The notes beneath the pieces were generated by a model. It had not been told where the DNA came from and made no database searches. It saw only the letters and a list, made by a program, of their open reading frames with translations. From contig NZ_AFHI01000021.1 in NCBI RefSeq assembly GCF_000217935.1, positions 1 to 63,636 of the forward strand: 63,636 nucleotides of DNA, written 5' to 3'. The DNA comes from Rheinheimera sp. A13L. GTDB taxonomy: Bacteria; Pseudomonadota; Gammaproteobacteria; Enterobacterales; Alteromonadaceae. The position numbers were made by a program, and so were the translations under genes. Positions 9,550 through 19,600 of the stretch are shown here, piece after piece. The number at the start of each line of letters is the position of its first letter. Positions within the stretch are counted from its first letter, which is position 1.

Positions 9550-9578
9550 TAAAAGTGAAGCGGCCTTAGCCGCTTCAA
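9550..9578 (-). terminator. Probable terminator after aspS
   Basis: A 9-bp stem TGAAGCGGC/GCCGCTTCA (9556-9564 with 9569-9577) with loop CTTA is followed on the minus strand by a short T run. It lies between aspS and yebC, and its T tail is only four bases, so read-through into yebC-ruvCAB is likely. Confidence 0.55.
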
Positions 9579-9624
9579 CATAGTTCATCAAAAGCGCGCA
9601 ATAACGGTTGCGGCACTTCGTCAG

Positions 9625-11400
9625 TTATTGTTTTTTTACCACTTGAATACCCAGCTCGGCCAGTTGAGCCGGATTGGCTTCACCTGGTGCATCAGTCAAT
9701 GGACAAGCAGCGGTGGCCGTTTTTGGAAAGGCCATTACATCACGAATTGAAGTAGCGCCGGTCATTAACATCACCAGACGGTCTAAACCAAAAGCTAAAC
9801 CTGCATGTGGAGGAGCACCATAACGTAAAGCTTCTAATAAGAAACCAAACTTCTCAGCGGCTTCTTCATCACTGATCCCCAGCAACTGGAATACTTTGGC
9901 TTGCACCTCTGGCGTGTGGATACGTACTGAACCACCACCTAACTCAGTACCGTTGAGTACCATGTCGTAGGCGTTGGATAACAAGGCTCTGTGATCCAGT
10001 TTGTCCATTTCGGTGGCCAGAAATTCAGCTGTATCCAAAGGTGATGTAAAGGGATGGTGTACAGCAGAAAAACTGCCATCATCGTTTTCTTCGAACATTG
10101 GGAAATCAACCACCCACAATGGCTTCCAGCCTTGAACTGTTAAAGCTAAATCTTCACCTAACTTCAGACGCAAGGCACCCATAGCTTCACAGACCACTTT
10201 GTAGCTGTCTGCACCGAAGAAAATTAAGTCGCCAGAAGTCGCTTGGGTACGGCTTAAAATTTCGCTGATAATTTCAGGTGTTAAAAACTTGGCCACAGGA
10301 GACTGAATACCCTCAGCGCCAGCGTTAATATCATTAACCTTTAACCAGGCTAAACCTTTAGCACCATAAATGCCGACAAAAGCCGTGTAGTTGTCGATGT
10401 CTTTCCTTGATACTTTTTCAGCGGCACCAGGTACTTTTAGCGCAACCACACGACCTTTTTTATCGTTTGCAGGGCCTGAGAATACTTTAAACTCAACCTC
10501 TTTTAACAAGTCTGCCACGTCAACAAACTGCATAGGGTTACGCAGGTCCGGTTTGTCTGAACCGTATAAACGCATGGCTTCGTTGTAAGTCATCCGAGGC
10601 ATTTTACCTAAATCGACATTCAAAAGTTCGAGGAACATCTGGTGAACCATCTGTTCTGTTACTTCCATCACTTGTTCAGAGGTCATGAACGAAGTTTCAA
10701 TATCAATCTGGGTAAATTCTGGCTGACGGTCAGCCCGTAAATCTTCGTCACGAAAACATTTAACGATTTGGTAATAACGGTCTAAACCCGCCATCATCAG
10801 CAATTGCTTAAACAGCTGAGGTGATTGTGGCAAAGCGAAAAACTGACCTTTGTGCGTGCGGCTTGGCACTAAATAGTCACGGGCACCTTCAGGAGTCGCT
10901 TTGGTCAGAATCGGCGTTTCAACATCTAAAAAGCCATTACTATCCATAAAGTTACGCACAAAGCTTGTCACTTTAGCGCGGAACTTTAAACGGTCACTCA
11001 TCAAAGGGCGGCGTAAATCAATATAACGGTACTTTAAGCGCTGCTCTTCACTGTTGTTCTGGTTTGAATCCAACGGCAAAGGTGCTGATTTATTAAGAAT
11101 TGTCAGGCTGGAGGCATACACTTCCACTTCACCTGTGGCCATTTCGCTATTGACCTGAGACTCTGGACGGGCACGCACTGTGCCTGTTAATTGCACACAA
11201 AATTCGTTGCGTAAATCAGCAGCCTGAGAGAATAAGTCGGTTAAATCCGGATCAAAAAATACCTGAACCAGGCCTTCGCGGTCGCGTAAGTCAATAAAAA
11301 TCAAACCACCTAAATCACGACGACGGTTTACCCAACCACATAATGAAACCTGTTGACCTATGTTTTCTGCCTTTAATGAACCGCAATAATGGCTACGCAT
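9625..11400 (-). CDS. aspS: Aspartyl-tRNA synthetase
   Basis: A class IIb synthetase that charges tRNA-Asp. The 591-residue bacterial-type enzyme has an N-terminal OB anticodon-binding domain (1-105, [22 protein letters not shown]), motif 2 ([18 protein letters not shown], about 217-234), a bacterial insertion domain (about 285-420) and motif 3 near the C-terminus ([13 protein letters not shown], about 531-543). It starts the minus-strand cluster with yebC and ruvCAB, and has its own promoter. Confidence 0.98.
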   Translation of the reverse strand: MRSHYCGSLKAENIGQQVSLCGWVNRRRDLGGLIFIDLRDREGLVQVFFDPDLTDLFSQAADLRNEFCVQLTGTVRARPESQVNSEMATGEVEVYASSLTILNKSAPLPLDSNQNNSEEQRLKYRYIDLRRPLMSDRLKFRAKVTSFVRNFMDSNGFLDVETPILTKATPEGARDYLVPSRTHKGQFFALPQSPQLFKQLLMMAGLDRYYQIVKCFRDEDLRADRQPEFTQIDIETSFMTSEQVMEVTEQMVHQMFLELLNVDLGKMPRMTYNEAMRLYGSDKPDLRNPMQFVDVADLLKEVEFKVFSGPANDKKGRVVALKVPGAAEKVSRKDIDNYTAFVGIYGAKGLAWLKVNDINAGAEGIQSPVAKFLTPEIISEILSRTQATSGDLIFFGADSYKVVCEAMGALRLKLGEDLALTVQGWKPLWVVDFPMFEENDDGSFSAVHHPFTSPLDTAEFLATEMDKLDHRALLSNAYDMVLNGTELGGGSVRIHTPEVQAKVFQLLGISDEEAAEKFGFLLEALRYGAPPHAGLAFGLDRLVMLMTGATSIRDVMAFPKTATAACPLTDAPGEANPAQLAELGIQVVKKQ

Positions 11401-11450
11401 TAACTTATCCTTTCAGTCGAACTTTAATCTGCCTGCGAAAATGAGCGCTA

Positions 11451-11478
11451 ATTATATAGAAAAGACGCTTAATGTCAC
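11451..11478 (-). promoter_or_regulatory. Promoter of aspS
   Basis: On the minus strand GTGACA (11473-11478) and a perfect TATAAT (11451-11456) are separated by 16 bases. They lie about 50 bases upstream of the aspS ATG. Confidence 0.7.
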
Positions 11479-11552
11479 TGCTCTTAAGGCCTGTTGAGGT
11501 TTGGAAATTAAATTTTGTTTGTTCTGGCAGTGCTTTGATCGCAAAACGAGGA

Positions 11553-14372
11553 TTAGCAACTAAAGCGATATTGGCTTTTGCCATGTTGTTTGACCTGATA
11601 CATCAGCTTGTCGGCAGACTTTAATAAAGTTGCCGCATCCGTGCCGTCATGCGGGTAAATCGCTATGCCAATGCTGGCGCCTACGCTGGCCTGGCACACC
11701 GACAAAGCCAGTGGTTCCTGCAGATAAAGTAATATTTTCTCTGCCACTATGGCCGCATCATCTTTATCAACCAGACCTGTTAATAAAATCACAAACTCAT
11801 CGCCACCAAAACGAGCCACAGTATCCGTTTTACGTACACAATGACTCAAAAGCGCCGATAACTTCACCAGCATCTCATCGCCCACATCATGACCATACTG
11901 ATCATTCACCAGTTTAAAACCATCCAGATCAATAAACATCAGAGCCAGCATTTCGTTATGGCGGGCATGCTGATGCAATGCTGTCTGCAGGCGTTCAATC
12001 AGCAGACTGCGATTGGGCAGTTGAGTTAAATCATCATGCCCTGCCATAAAACGCATTTTTTCTTCGATTTTACGGCGTAAATTCACTTCACGGCGCAAAG
12101 AGAAATTCCAAATCAAAAAACCAACAATAACCAACAGTGACACAGCGGCGATTTGCAGCACAAGCCGGATCACCCGGCTTTGATCCAACCCCTGCTTGAT
12201 CTCCAGATCCAGCCATTTATCCTGCAAACTTTTCCTGTCCGCATCATTAATGGTTTTAATACCTTTATTCAGGATCACCAATAACTCCGGCAAGTCTTTA
12301 TGCACGCCAAAATAAGAAGGGTAAACAGCCAGATCCGTTGGTAAGTAAGCTCTTAAATTAACATAGCGGGGATCTCGCATTGCAATGCCTGAAGCCACTA
12401 CAGTATCCAGTGCAAAATCAGCCTGCCCTGAAACGACCATCTCCAGACCTTCATCCAGGCTATCCACTGCGATAATCTGATGTTGTTTAAACTCATTTTT
12501 TAGCTGCTTTGCATATTGGTAGTCACGCATCACAGCGATACGTTTACCCTCCATCTCTGCCACTTTGGTGTCAAATCTGGCATCGTGTTTGCCTATCAGG
12601 ATCCATTGCAAAGTCCAGTAATCAATGCTGAATGCACTGTAATTACGCCGCTCTGGTAAATCTGAAATGTTGGCCACCATATGCAACTTTCCGTCTTTAA
12701 AATCAGTCAGTAATTGCTCCCAGTTGCTGTAGGGTTGCGGCACAAAATGCACGCCCAAGCGTTGATTCAGCAGTTTCAGTAAATCAGCAGTAATGCCCTG
12801 AGCTTCGCCTTTTTCATCCACAAATTCCACTGGACGCCAGTTGCTCAGCACGCCAACCCGGATCTGCTGATGTTGATTTAACCAGTGTCGCTCGGCTGCA
12901 GTTAAAGGTACTTTATCGCGAAATGTCTGAAAATAGCCCCCAGCCTCTTTATCAAGCCAGCGACTTTCAATCTCAACCATTTCATCCAGACTGATCTGTG
13001 AAAAACCTTGCTGCACCCTTTGATACAACTCTTCATCTTCGGTGCGGATCAGGGAGTACACCGCAGATTCATAACGAATTCCCGGAAAGACTTTAAGGCT
13101 GCCCTGACTACTGTTTTGTAGCAGACGCGCGCGAACTATGACATCAGAGGCTAAAAAACCGCTTAATTGGTTCTTTAACACCGCTTCAATCATCTGATCA
13201 ACGGTATCAAAGACTTTCAATCTTGCATCCGGAAACTGCTGTTGCAGCTGCGGACCCAAACTGGCTGTATGCAGTAAGCCGAATGTGGCACCTTTGAGTT
13301 GCTCTGGATCAGTCAAATCAGAGGTACTGTTGTAAAATAACGAGGAGTAAATATTGTATAAATGGTAAGCGGGTTTCAGGCCGGTGAATTTTTCCTCATT
13401 TTCCACCTGAGCCATTTGCACATCAATACGGCCTTTACGCAAATAAGCCAAAGAATCTTCCGACTGATTGGGTACAAAGCTGATAGCAACACCGGTTTTT
13501 TTTGACCATAACCGCCATAAATCAACAAAAACCCCTTGTACATCCCCTATAGAACTGACGTGCATAAAAGGCTGGTTACCAACAGATACGCCCACTAACA
13601 AGGTATCAGGGTCTGTATCCACACCGAGCCATTTCCGTTCCAATTGATCCCTGAACGCCATATCCACAGCATCTGCCGCAGCGTTTAACTGCTGCAACAA
13701 TAGCGATTGATTTTGTCCGACCGCAAAAGTCAGCTCGATCTTTCGCACCGGAACTTTTTTATAGACAGGATAAAATGCCATCAGCTCTTTGTAACTATCA
13801 TAACGGGGTGGTAATCGATCAAGGCCAGTAAAAGCTTTAATTTCGCCCCTTAACGCAGAGTCGTACATTTGAGACACTGAGTCGTAATGTTTGAGTACCA
13901 GATCGGGTTGTTGTTGGGTCAGGCTGTCAATGTGAGTGGATCGCTCAACCACGCCCACCAGATGAGGTCTTAAATCAGTTAAGTTATGAACTCCGGCCAG
14001 ATCGCGGTGCACAAACACATTGCTGAATATATCCAGATAACTTTGGCCCAATAAATAAGCTTGCTCCCTTTCAGCAGTTCGCCCCAGGCCACCGTGTAAA
14101 TCAATGACACCAGTGCTCAGCATACTCAGGGTATCGGCCCAGTCAGCGGCAACAAACTCTGTTTTGATGCCCTGCTGTCTTGCAATTTCTCGCCAGTAAT
14201 CCACCACCAAACCCGCAGGCTGGCCTTGCTCATCAACAAACATATAGGGATAAGTGTCGCTGGAGATGCCTATTTTCAGCGAAGCAGGAAGTGAACTGAC
14301 AGCTGCAGAGTCTTGCGCCTGCAAAGTACAGCTCATAAGTAACACACACAACAACAGCAACTTTTTTATCAT
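11553..14372 (-). CDS. Membrane diguanylate cyclase with three tandem solute-binding sensor domains
   Basis: A predicted c-di-GMP synthase controlled by periplasmic ligands. The 939-residue protein has a signal peptide (1-20, ending LQAQDS), then three SBP_bac_3 (Venus-flytrap) domains at about 30-250, 255-475 and 500-735, each opening with a strand such as LKIGISSD, LLVGVSVG or IRVGVLSN. A membrane segment (about 746-768) leads to a GGDEF domain (about 785-939). The active motif ARFGGDEF is intact and an RxxD inhibitory site (RKTD) lies five residues before it. I start at the ATG at 14372. An upstream GTG at 14456 would nearly meet the divergent yecE and lacks a signal peptide. Ligands are unknown. 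Confidence 0.92.
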   Translation of the reverse strand: MIKKLLLLCVLLMSCTLQAQDSAAVSSLPASLKIGISSDTYPYMFVDEQGQPAGLVVDYWREIARQQGIKTEFVAADWADTLSMLSTGVIDLHGGLGRTAEREQAYLLGQSYLDIFSNVFVHRDLAGVHNLTDLRPHLVGVVERSTHIDSLTQQQPDLVLKHYDSVSQMYDSALRGEIKAFTGLDRLPPRYDSYKELMAFYPVYKKVPVRKIELTFAVGQNQSLLLQQLNAAADAVDMAFRDQLERKWLGVDTDPDTLLVGVSVGNQPFMHVSSIGDVQGVFVDLWRLWSKKTGVAISFVPNQSEDSLAYLRKGRIDVQMAQVENEEKFTGLKPAYHLYNIYSSLFYNSTSDLTDPEQLKGATFGLLHTASLGPQLQQQFPDARLKVFDTVDQMIEAVLKNQLSGFLASDVIVRARLLQNSSQGSLKVFPGIRYESAVYSLIRTEDEELYQRVQQGFSQISLDEMVEIESRWLDKEAGGYFQTFRDKVPLTAAERHWLNQHQQIRVGVLSNWRPVEFVDEKGEAQGITADLLKLLNQRLGVHFVPQPYSNWEQLLTDFKDGKLHMVANISDLPERRNYSAFSIDYWTLQWILIGKHDARFDTKVAEMEGKRIAVMRDYQYAKQLKNEFKQHQIIAVDSLDEGLEMVVSGQADFALDTVVASGIAMRDPRYVNLRAYLPTDLAVYPSYFGVHKDLPELLVILNKGIKTINDADRKSLQDKWLDLEIKQGLDQSRVIRLVLQIAAVSLLVIVGFLIWNFSLRREVNLRRKIEEKMRFMAGHDDLTQLPNRSLLIERLQTALHQHARHNEMLALMFIDLDGFKLVNDQYGHDVGDEMLVKLSALLSHCVRKTDTVARFGGDEFVILLTGLVDKDDAAIVAEKILLYLQEPLALSVCQASVGASIGIAIYPHDGTDAATLLKSADKLMYQVKQHGKSQYRFSC

Positions 14373-14467
14373 GTTGAAGATAGAATTTTCACCTTGGTTT
14401 AACAGCCCGAATGCAGCGATAATGCGCGTCTTAATTTTCCTGAAACCTCTTACCACGGAAATCGCAG

Positions 14468-15307
14468 ATGCTTTATCTTGGCTGCCCGGTCTGGGCTAAC
14501 CCCCAGTGGAAAAACCTGATATTTAACAGCAAGCTGGATCCGTCAGACTTTCTTGCTAACTATAGTCGGTATTTCAACTCTGTAGAGGGCAACACCAGCT
14601 TTTATGCTGATCCTTCTCCCCAGACTGTCATGCGCTGGAAGGAACAAAGTAGCGATGGCTTCCGTTTTACCTTAAAAGTTCCTAAGCGGTTAAGTCATCA
14701 GTTTCAACAGTTCCAGCATGCCGAGTTACAACTTTGGCTTGATCTGATAGCGCCATTGGCAGACAAATTAGCCATGGTACATTTACAGCTGCCGGCCTAT
14801 TTTTCGCCAGAGCACTTAAGCTGGCTCAAACAAATGCTCACTACCTTATGCTCATCCTTTTCTGTAGCCGTAGAAGTGCGCCATCCGGTGTTTTTTGATA
14901 AAGCAGAACATGAAATCGGCCTGAACCGTTTATTGCGTGACTTTGATGCCGAGCGGGTGATTTTTGACAGCAGAGCTTTATTTTCAGTGCCAGCTACTAC
15001 TGCAGCATTACTCGATGCGCAGCGGAAAAAACCTTATTTACCAGTGCACGCTTTGGCTTTGACTAAACAGCCTATGCTGCGTTTTGTTGGCACTGACGAT
15101 ATGGCTATTAATCAACATTATTATCAACCCTGGCTCGGAAAAGTCCGGCAATGGCTGGATGAAGGTAAAACGCCTTTTTGTTTTTTTCACAGTCCGGATA
15201 ATTTAACTGCTCCGCAGTTAGCCCGGCAGTTTGTATTGGATTTAGGTATCGATCATCCACTGTTGGCGCCCTGGCCTGAACACCAAAACCAGCTTAGTCT
15301 GCTTTGA
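14468..15307 (+). CDS. yecE: DUF72 family protein YecE
   Basis: A 279-residue member of the DUF72/YecE family, a TIM-barrel-like fold of unknown biochemical role. Family motifs are LGCPVWANPQWK at the start, YFNSVEGNTSFYADPSP (about 35-51), RFTLKVPKRLSH (about 64-75), VEVRHPVFFD and the C-terminal FCFFHSPDN. It lies divergent from the sensory diguanylate cyclase (95 bases between starts) and 63 bases before cmoA. yecE also neighbours cmoAB and aspS in E. coli. Confidence 0.9.
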   Translation: MLYLGCPVWANPQWKNLIFNSKLDPSDFLANYSRYFNSVEGNTSFYADPSPQTVMRWKEQSSDGFRFTLKVPKRLSHQFQQFQHAELQLWLDLIAPLADKLAMVHLQLPAYFSPEHLSWLKQMLTTLCSSFSVAVEVRHPVFFDKAEHEIGLNRLLRDFDAERVIFDSRALFSVPATTAALLDAQRKKPYLPVHALALTKQPMLRFVGTDDMAINQHYYQPWLGKVRQWLDEGKTPFCFFHSPDNLTAPQLARQFVLDLGIDHPLLAPWPEHQNQLSLL

Positions 15308-15370
15308 TTTCGCCCAAAGCCAAAATACGTTAAACTAGCCGCCAATTACAGGTATGAAGTTATTCCATTG

Positions 15371-16114
15371 ATGCAAAAAGATCATATATACGCCGACCCT
15401 CTGGGCCATATCCAGGATTTTTGTTTTGACTCTGCCGTGGTTGATGTCTTTCCGGACATGATCCAGCGCTCTGTACCTGGTTATCAAACCATTATTCAGA
15501 CCATAGGCAAGCTGACCCAACGTTTTCAGCAAGCCAACAGCAACTATTACGACTTAGGTTGTTCGTTAGGAGCCGCAAGCTTAGCTATGCGCCGCCAGAT
15601 CACTGAACCAGGTTGTCAGTTAATAGGTGTGGATAACAGCGCTGCTATGGTCGAACGCTGCACCAGTCATTTACAGGCTTTTCGTTCTGAGGTACCAGCT
15701 ACTGTGTTATTGGCAGATATCCGCAATGTACCTATGGAAAACGCTGCTGTTATAGTCAGTAATTTCACGTTGCAGTTTTTAGCCAAAGAAGACAGAGCAC
15801 GCCTGATTGAGCGTATTTATCAGGCGCTTAAACCAGGTGGTATTTTTGTGTTATCGGAAAAAATTGTCGAACCCGATACCACCACTCATGAATTGCTGAT
15901 TGATTTACACCACGACTTCAAACGCGCCAATGGCTACAGCGAGCTGGAAATCAGCCAAAAACGCACAGCACTTGAAAATGTAATGCGCCCCGACAGTCTG
16001 GCTGAACATAAAGCACGCTTGTCTGCTGCAGGCTTTGAACATATCAGCCTGTGGTTTCAGTGTTTTAACTTTTGCTCTATGGTCGCAATAAAAGCAACAG
16101 AGGAGCCGCGATGA
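15371..16114 (+). CDS. cmoA: Carboxy-S-adenosylmethionine synthase CmoA
   Basis: Makes carboxy-SAM from SAM and prephenate for wobble-uridine modification of tRNA. The 247-residue protein has a Rossmann methyltransferase fold with motif [15 protein letters not shown] (about 58-71), the acidic loop [12 protein letters not shown] and the family motif SNFTLQFL. I chose the ATG at 15371; a TTG immediately before it is less likely. Its TGA overlaps the cmoB ATG (ATGA at 16111-16114), so the two pathway enzymes are translationally coupled. Confidence 0.96.
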   Translation: MQKDHIYADPLGHIQDFCFDSAVVDVFPDMIQRSVPGYQTIIQTIGKLTQRFQQANSNYYDLGCSLGAASLAMRRQITEPGCQLIGVDNSAAMVERCTSHLQAFRSEVPATVLLADIRNVPMENAAVIVSNFTLQFLAKEDRARLIERIYQALKPGGIFVLSEKIVEPDTTTHELLIDLHHDFKRANGYSELEISQKRTALENVMRPDSLAEHKARLSAAGFEHISLWFQCFNFCSMVAIKATEEPR

Positions 16115-17076
16115 GTCGTTTTCAACGTTTTTATCAGCAAATTGCCAGCAATAAACTACTGCACTGGCTGGAAACCCTGCCAGCTCAATTAAAAAGCTGG
16201 GAGCAGGAGGCTTTGCATGGCGATTTTAAGCAATGGCAAAAAGTACTGGACCATTTGCCTGTTGCACCGAAAAACTGTGTTGAACTGAAAAACAAAGTCG
16301 AATTTGGCCTGCCCGAAGATGTAAATGACGGCCAGAAACAGCGGCTTGAAGTGCTGTTGCGACAATTGATGCCATGGCGCAAAGGCCCTTTTACTCTGCA
16401 TGGATTAACCATTGATACTGAATGGCGATCTGATTGGAAATGGGACAGAGTTTTACCTCATATCAGCCCGCTTCAACACAGAACAGTGCTGGATGTGGGC
16501 TGTGGCAGTGGTTACCATCTGTGGCGGATGAAAGGTGAAGGTGCAGAATTTGTCGTAGGTATTGACCCTTCGCAGCTGTTTTATTGCCAGTTTGAAGCAA
16601 TCAAACATTTTAATCCCGACCCAACAGTACATTTATTACCAGTTGGCATAGACGATATGCCGGACCTAAAAGCTTTTGATACGGTGTTTTCCATGGGCGT
16701 ATTGTACCACCGCCGTTCCCCTGTCGACTTCTTAGCTCAGTTGAAACAACAACTGCGTCCTGGTGGTGAACTGGTGCTGGAAACCCTAGTGATTGAAGGC
16801 GATGAACAAGCCGTATTAGTGCCCACTGACCGCTACGCAAAAATGCGTAACGTCTGGTTTATTCCAAGCACAGCGGCATTATTACTTTGGTTACAGCGGG
16901 TCGGTTTTAAAAACGCCAACGTAGTGGATTTATCTGTCACCAGTCTGGATGAACAACGTAAAACCGGCTGGATGGAAAATGAAAGTCTGATTGATTTTCT
17001 TGACCCAACTGATCATAGTAAAACCATTGAAGGCTATCCGGCGCCGCTACGTGCTGTGATAGTGGCTCAGGCTTAA
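16111..17076 (+). CDS. cmoB: tRNA U34 carboxymethyltransferase CmoB
   Basis: Transfers the carboxymethyl group from carboxy-SAM to 5-hydroxyuridine-34, giving cmo5U in tRNAs. The 321-residue protein begins [10 protein letters not shown] and has SAM motif [15 protein letters not shown] (about 124-137), then VGIDPSQLF and [12 protein letters not shown]. The start ATG lies inside the cmoA stop, with AGAGGAG upstream. The window also carries tRNA-Pro(TGG), a known type of cmo5U substrate. Confidence 0.96.
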   Translation: MSRFQRFYQQIASNKLLHWLETLPAQLKSWEQEALHGDFKQWQKVLDHLPVAPKNCVELKNKVEFGLPEDVNDGQKQRLEVLLRQLMPWRKGPFTLHGLTIDTEWRSDWKWDRVLPHISPLQHRTVLDVGCGSGYHLWRMKGEGAEFVVGIDPSQLFYCQFEAIKHFNPDPTVHLLPVGIDDMPDLKAFDTVFSMGVLYHRRSPVDFLAQLKQQLRPGGELVLETLVIEGDEQAVLVPTDRYAKMRNVWFIPSTAALLLWLQRVGFKNANVVDLSVTSLDEQRKTGWMENESLIDFLDPTDHSKTIEGYPAPLRAVIVAQA

Positions 17077-17091
17077 ACAGAAGGAATTTCG

Positions 17092-18021
17092 ATGCCATAC
17101 CGCCCCAAGTCAACCATGGAACAATGGCGCATACTGCAAGCTGTAGTGGATGCGGGGGGTTATGCTCAGGCCGCTGATTTATTGAATAAAAGTCAGTCTT
17201 CACTGAATCATGCGGTAGCGAAATTGCAGTATCAGCTGGGTGTGGAACTGCTGGAAGTCAAAGGCCGTAAAGCCTTTTTAACCTCAGCGGGTGAAGTGAT
17301 GTTACGCCGCTCCAGGTTGTTAACCCAACAAATTGAAGATTTGGAACTGTTGGCTTCCAATATTAATGTCGGATGGGAGCCAGAAATTCGCATTGCGGTG
17401 GAATTGATTTACCCGAAAAAATATTTGTATCAGGCATTGGCCAAGTTCCATCCTGTTTCCCGTGGCAGCCGCATTCAGATCATAGATACTGTGATCACTG
17501 GCTCCACTGAAATGATTATTGAACACAAGGCAGATTTAGTCATAGCAGCATCACCCAGCGTACCTAAAGGTTATATAGGTGAACCTTTGACTGTGACCCA
17601 GATGCTGCCCGTGGTGGGGCAAGCTCATGTGCTGGCACAGCAGCCAGAACTGGATTTAAATGAACTGAGTCAACATTTACAGATAGTGATCCGGGATACG
17701 GCCAGCAAACCTAAAGATGTAGGCTGGCTGCGGGCGGAACAACGCTGGACTGTAAATAATTTTTTTGAAGCTATAGATATACTGAAAAGCGGTATTGGGT
17801 TTTGCTGGTTGCCTGGATTTCTGATCGAAGATTTGGTCAAAACCGGCGTTCTGGTCAGCCTTCGTATTCCATTAAGTTCAGCCCGTGTTGTGCCTTTAGC
17901 TTTAATTACACCCAAAGAAGAAACATTAGGGCCTGGCAGCCGTCAGTTACGAGAGCTGTTATTAGCCGAACATAAAAACTACCAGTCAGGGGATAATAAT
18001 GAATCACCAAGAAGTTACTGA
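17092..18021 (+). CDS. LysR-type transcriptional regulator
   Basis: A 309-residue LysR-family protein with an N-terminal winged helix-turn-helix (about 9-70; AVVDAGGYAQAADLLNKSQSSLNHAVAKL). The periplasmic-binding-protein-like effector domain is about 95-295, with motifs IRIAVELIYPKKYL, ADLVIAASP and LKSGIGFCWLPGFL. It begins 15 bases after cmoB and overlaps the next gene by 23 bases, so it is probably co-transcribed with both. LysR regulators are more often divergent from their targets, so its target is not evident. No specific subfamily was recognised. Confidence 0.9.
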   Translation: MPYRPKSTMEQWRILQAVVDAGGYAQAADLLNKSQSSLNHAVAKLQYQLGVELLEVKGRKAFLTSAGEVMLRRSRLLTQQIEDLELLASNINVGWEPEIRIAVELIYPKKYLYQALAKFHPVSRGSRIQIIDTVITGSTEMIIEHKADLVIAASPSVPKGYIGEPLTVTQMLPVVGQAHVLAQQPELDLNELSQHLQIVIRDTASKPKDVGWLRAEQRWTVNNFFEAIDILKSGIGFCWLPGFLIEDLVKTGVLVSLRIPLSSARVVPLALITPKEETLGPGSRQLRELLLAEHKNYQSGDNNESPRSY

Positions 18022-18406
18022 ATTAATGAAAGTGACAGCACAGGATGCTGTTGTTTATGCGGCAGAAGAGCATCAGGTGCTGCTGGATTTCAGCCTGGAC
18101 AGCTTAACCCTGGTCGACGAAATACTCAGCGAGCTGTACTTACGTCAACAGGAACAACGTCATGCAGATGACTTACTGTTCACTTTGTCCAACGTATTTG
18201 GTGCTTATACAGGTGAAGTTTTTATTCATCATGTCGGTGGTCAGTGGTATCACGATGAATCAAACCCTGAAGCGCCCTACATTTGCGTACGTTACAACGG
18301 TAAAGAATTTCCTTTTGCTTCTTTGGTTTATCACCAGATTGCCAAAACCCCAAGTGCCAGTTTACGTAATTATGTCGGCCAGGCCATGAACAATGTGATG
18401 CAATAA
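17999..18406 (+). CDS. Hypothetical protein, unrecognised family
   Basis: A 135-residue acidic soluble protein with no signal peptide or membrane segment, and I do not recognise its family. It begins with a helical half (about 1-55, LMKVTAQDAVVYAAEEHQV). The middle has VFGAYTGEVFIHHVGGQWYHD (about 68-88), which looks like a beta sheet, followed by APYICVRYNGKEFPF and a helical C-terminus. It overlaps the LysR gene by 23 bases, so the two are translationally coupled and may be functionally linked. A ribosome site AGGGGATA precedes the ATG inside the regulator gene. Confidence 0.8.
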   Translation: MNHQEVTELMKVTAQDAVVYAAEEHQVLLDFSLDSLTLVDEILSELYLRQQEQRHADDLLFTLSNVFGAYTGEVFIHHVGGQWYHDESNPEAPYICVRYNGKEFPFASLVYHQIAKTPSASLRNYVGQAMNNVMQ

Positions 18407-18548
18407 CAGGTCTTTGGCACAGAGTTCTGAGGCTGTTCCAGTCGCATTCGCAGACGCTGTGCAGTAAATCCTTTTGTCTGGCGGCTTTACAAGGTAAAAT
18501 GCCGCCAATTTTTTTGGACCTTCACTTTTTAGCCATTTGGGGATTGCC

Positions 18549-19592
18549 GTGAGCGAGCAAAAAACGTCGTTAAGTTACAAAGACGCTGGTGTGGATATTG
18601 ATGCCGGTGAGGCCTTGGTTGACCGTATTAAAGGTGCAGTAAAACGCACAACCCGTAAAGAAGTAATGGGCGGTTTAGGCGGCTTTGGTGCTTTGTGTCA
18701 AATCCCTGCTGGCTATAAAGAGCCGGTACTGGTATCGGGCACTGACGGTGTCGGTACTAAATTGCGTCTGGCGATGGACTTAAAACGCCATGACGGTGTA
18801 GGTATCGACTTAGTGGCAATGTGTGTCAATGACATAGTGGTTTCAGGTGCTGAACCTTTATTTTTCCTCGACTACTACGCCACTGGCAAGCTGGATGTAA
18901 ATACTGCTGCTACTGTTGTTGAAGGCATAGCTAAAGGCTGTGAGCTGGCTGGTTGTGCTCTGGTCGGTGGTGAAACTGCTGAAATGCCAGGTATGTACCA
19001 TGGCGAAGATTACGACATCGCAGGTTTTAGCGTAGGCGTGGTTGAGAAGTCTGAAATTATCGACGGCAGCAAAGTAAAAGCCGGTGATCAGCTCATTGCA
19101 TTAGCCGCCTCTGGTCCTCATTCCAATGGTTTTTCGTTAATTCGTAAAGTGCTGGAAGTCAGTGGTCAGGATCCTCAAACCATGCTGGAAGGCAAAACTA
19201 TTGCCGATCACCTGTTAGAACCTACCCGCATTTATGTAAAAAACCTGCTGGCTTTGATTAAATCTATGCCAGTACATGCTTTGTGCCATATCACGGGCGG
19301 TGGCTTCTGGGAAAATATTCCCCGGGTATTACCAGAAAACACTCAGGCAAAGATTATCGAGAGCAGCTGGCAGTGGCCTGCTATTTTCAGCTGGTTACAA
19401 CAGCAAGGTAATGTGGAACGTTATGAAATGTACCGCACCTTTAACTGTGGTGTAGGTATGATCGTTGTTGTTCCTGCCAGTCATTTAGATGCAGCTTTAG
19501 CCCAGTTAAAAGCAGCAGGCGAAAACGCCTGGCACTTAGGTGAAATCAATCAGGTTGCTGCGGATCAGGCTCAAGTTGTAATTGAAGGCTAA
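18549..19592 (+). CDS. purM: Phosphoribosylformylglycinamidine cyclo-ligase PurM
   Basis: AIR synthetase, fifth step of de novo purine synthesis (FGAM + ATP to AIR). The 347-residue protein shows [12 protein letters not shown] near the start, [25 protein letters not shown] and the family motif [14 protein letters not shown] chose the GTG at 18549 with GGGG nine bases upstream. A TTG at 18537 would add four residues. The gene precedes purN by 8 bases. A TAAAAT box at 18495-18500 could be its promoter, but the -35 spacing is poor. I saw no convincing PurR box. Confidence 0.97.
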   Translation: MSEQKTSLSYKDAGVDIDAGEALVDRIKGAVKRTTRKEVMGGLGGFGALCQIPAGYKEPVLVSGTDGVGTKLRLAMDLKRHDGVGIDLVAMCVNDIVVSGAEPLFFLDYYATGKLDVNTAATVVEGIAKGCELAGCALVGGETAEMPGMYHGEDYDIAGFSVGVVEKSEIIDGSKVKAGDQLIALAASGPHSNGFSLIRKVLEVSGQDPQTMLEGKTIADHLLEPTRIYVKNLLALIKSMPVHALCHITGGGFWENIPRVLPENTQAKIIESSWQWPAIFSWLQQQGNVERYEMYRTFNCGVGMIVVVPASHLDAALAQLKAAGENAWHLGEINQVAADQAQVVIEG

Positions 19593-19600
19593 ATCCATCC

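Noticed and set aside
8242-9624. LexA/SOS box expected near yebC, ruvC or ruvA
   Set aside because: No CTGT-N8-ACAG-type sequence was seen in the gaps.
18407-18548. PurR box before purM
   Set aside because: Only loose similarity (CGCAGACGCTGTGC); not a convincing palindrome.
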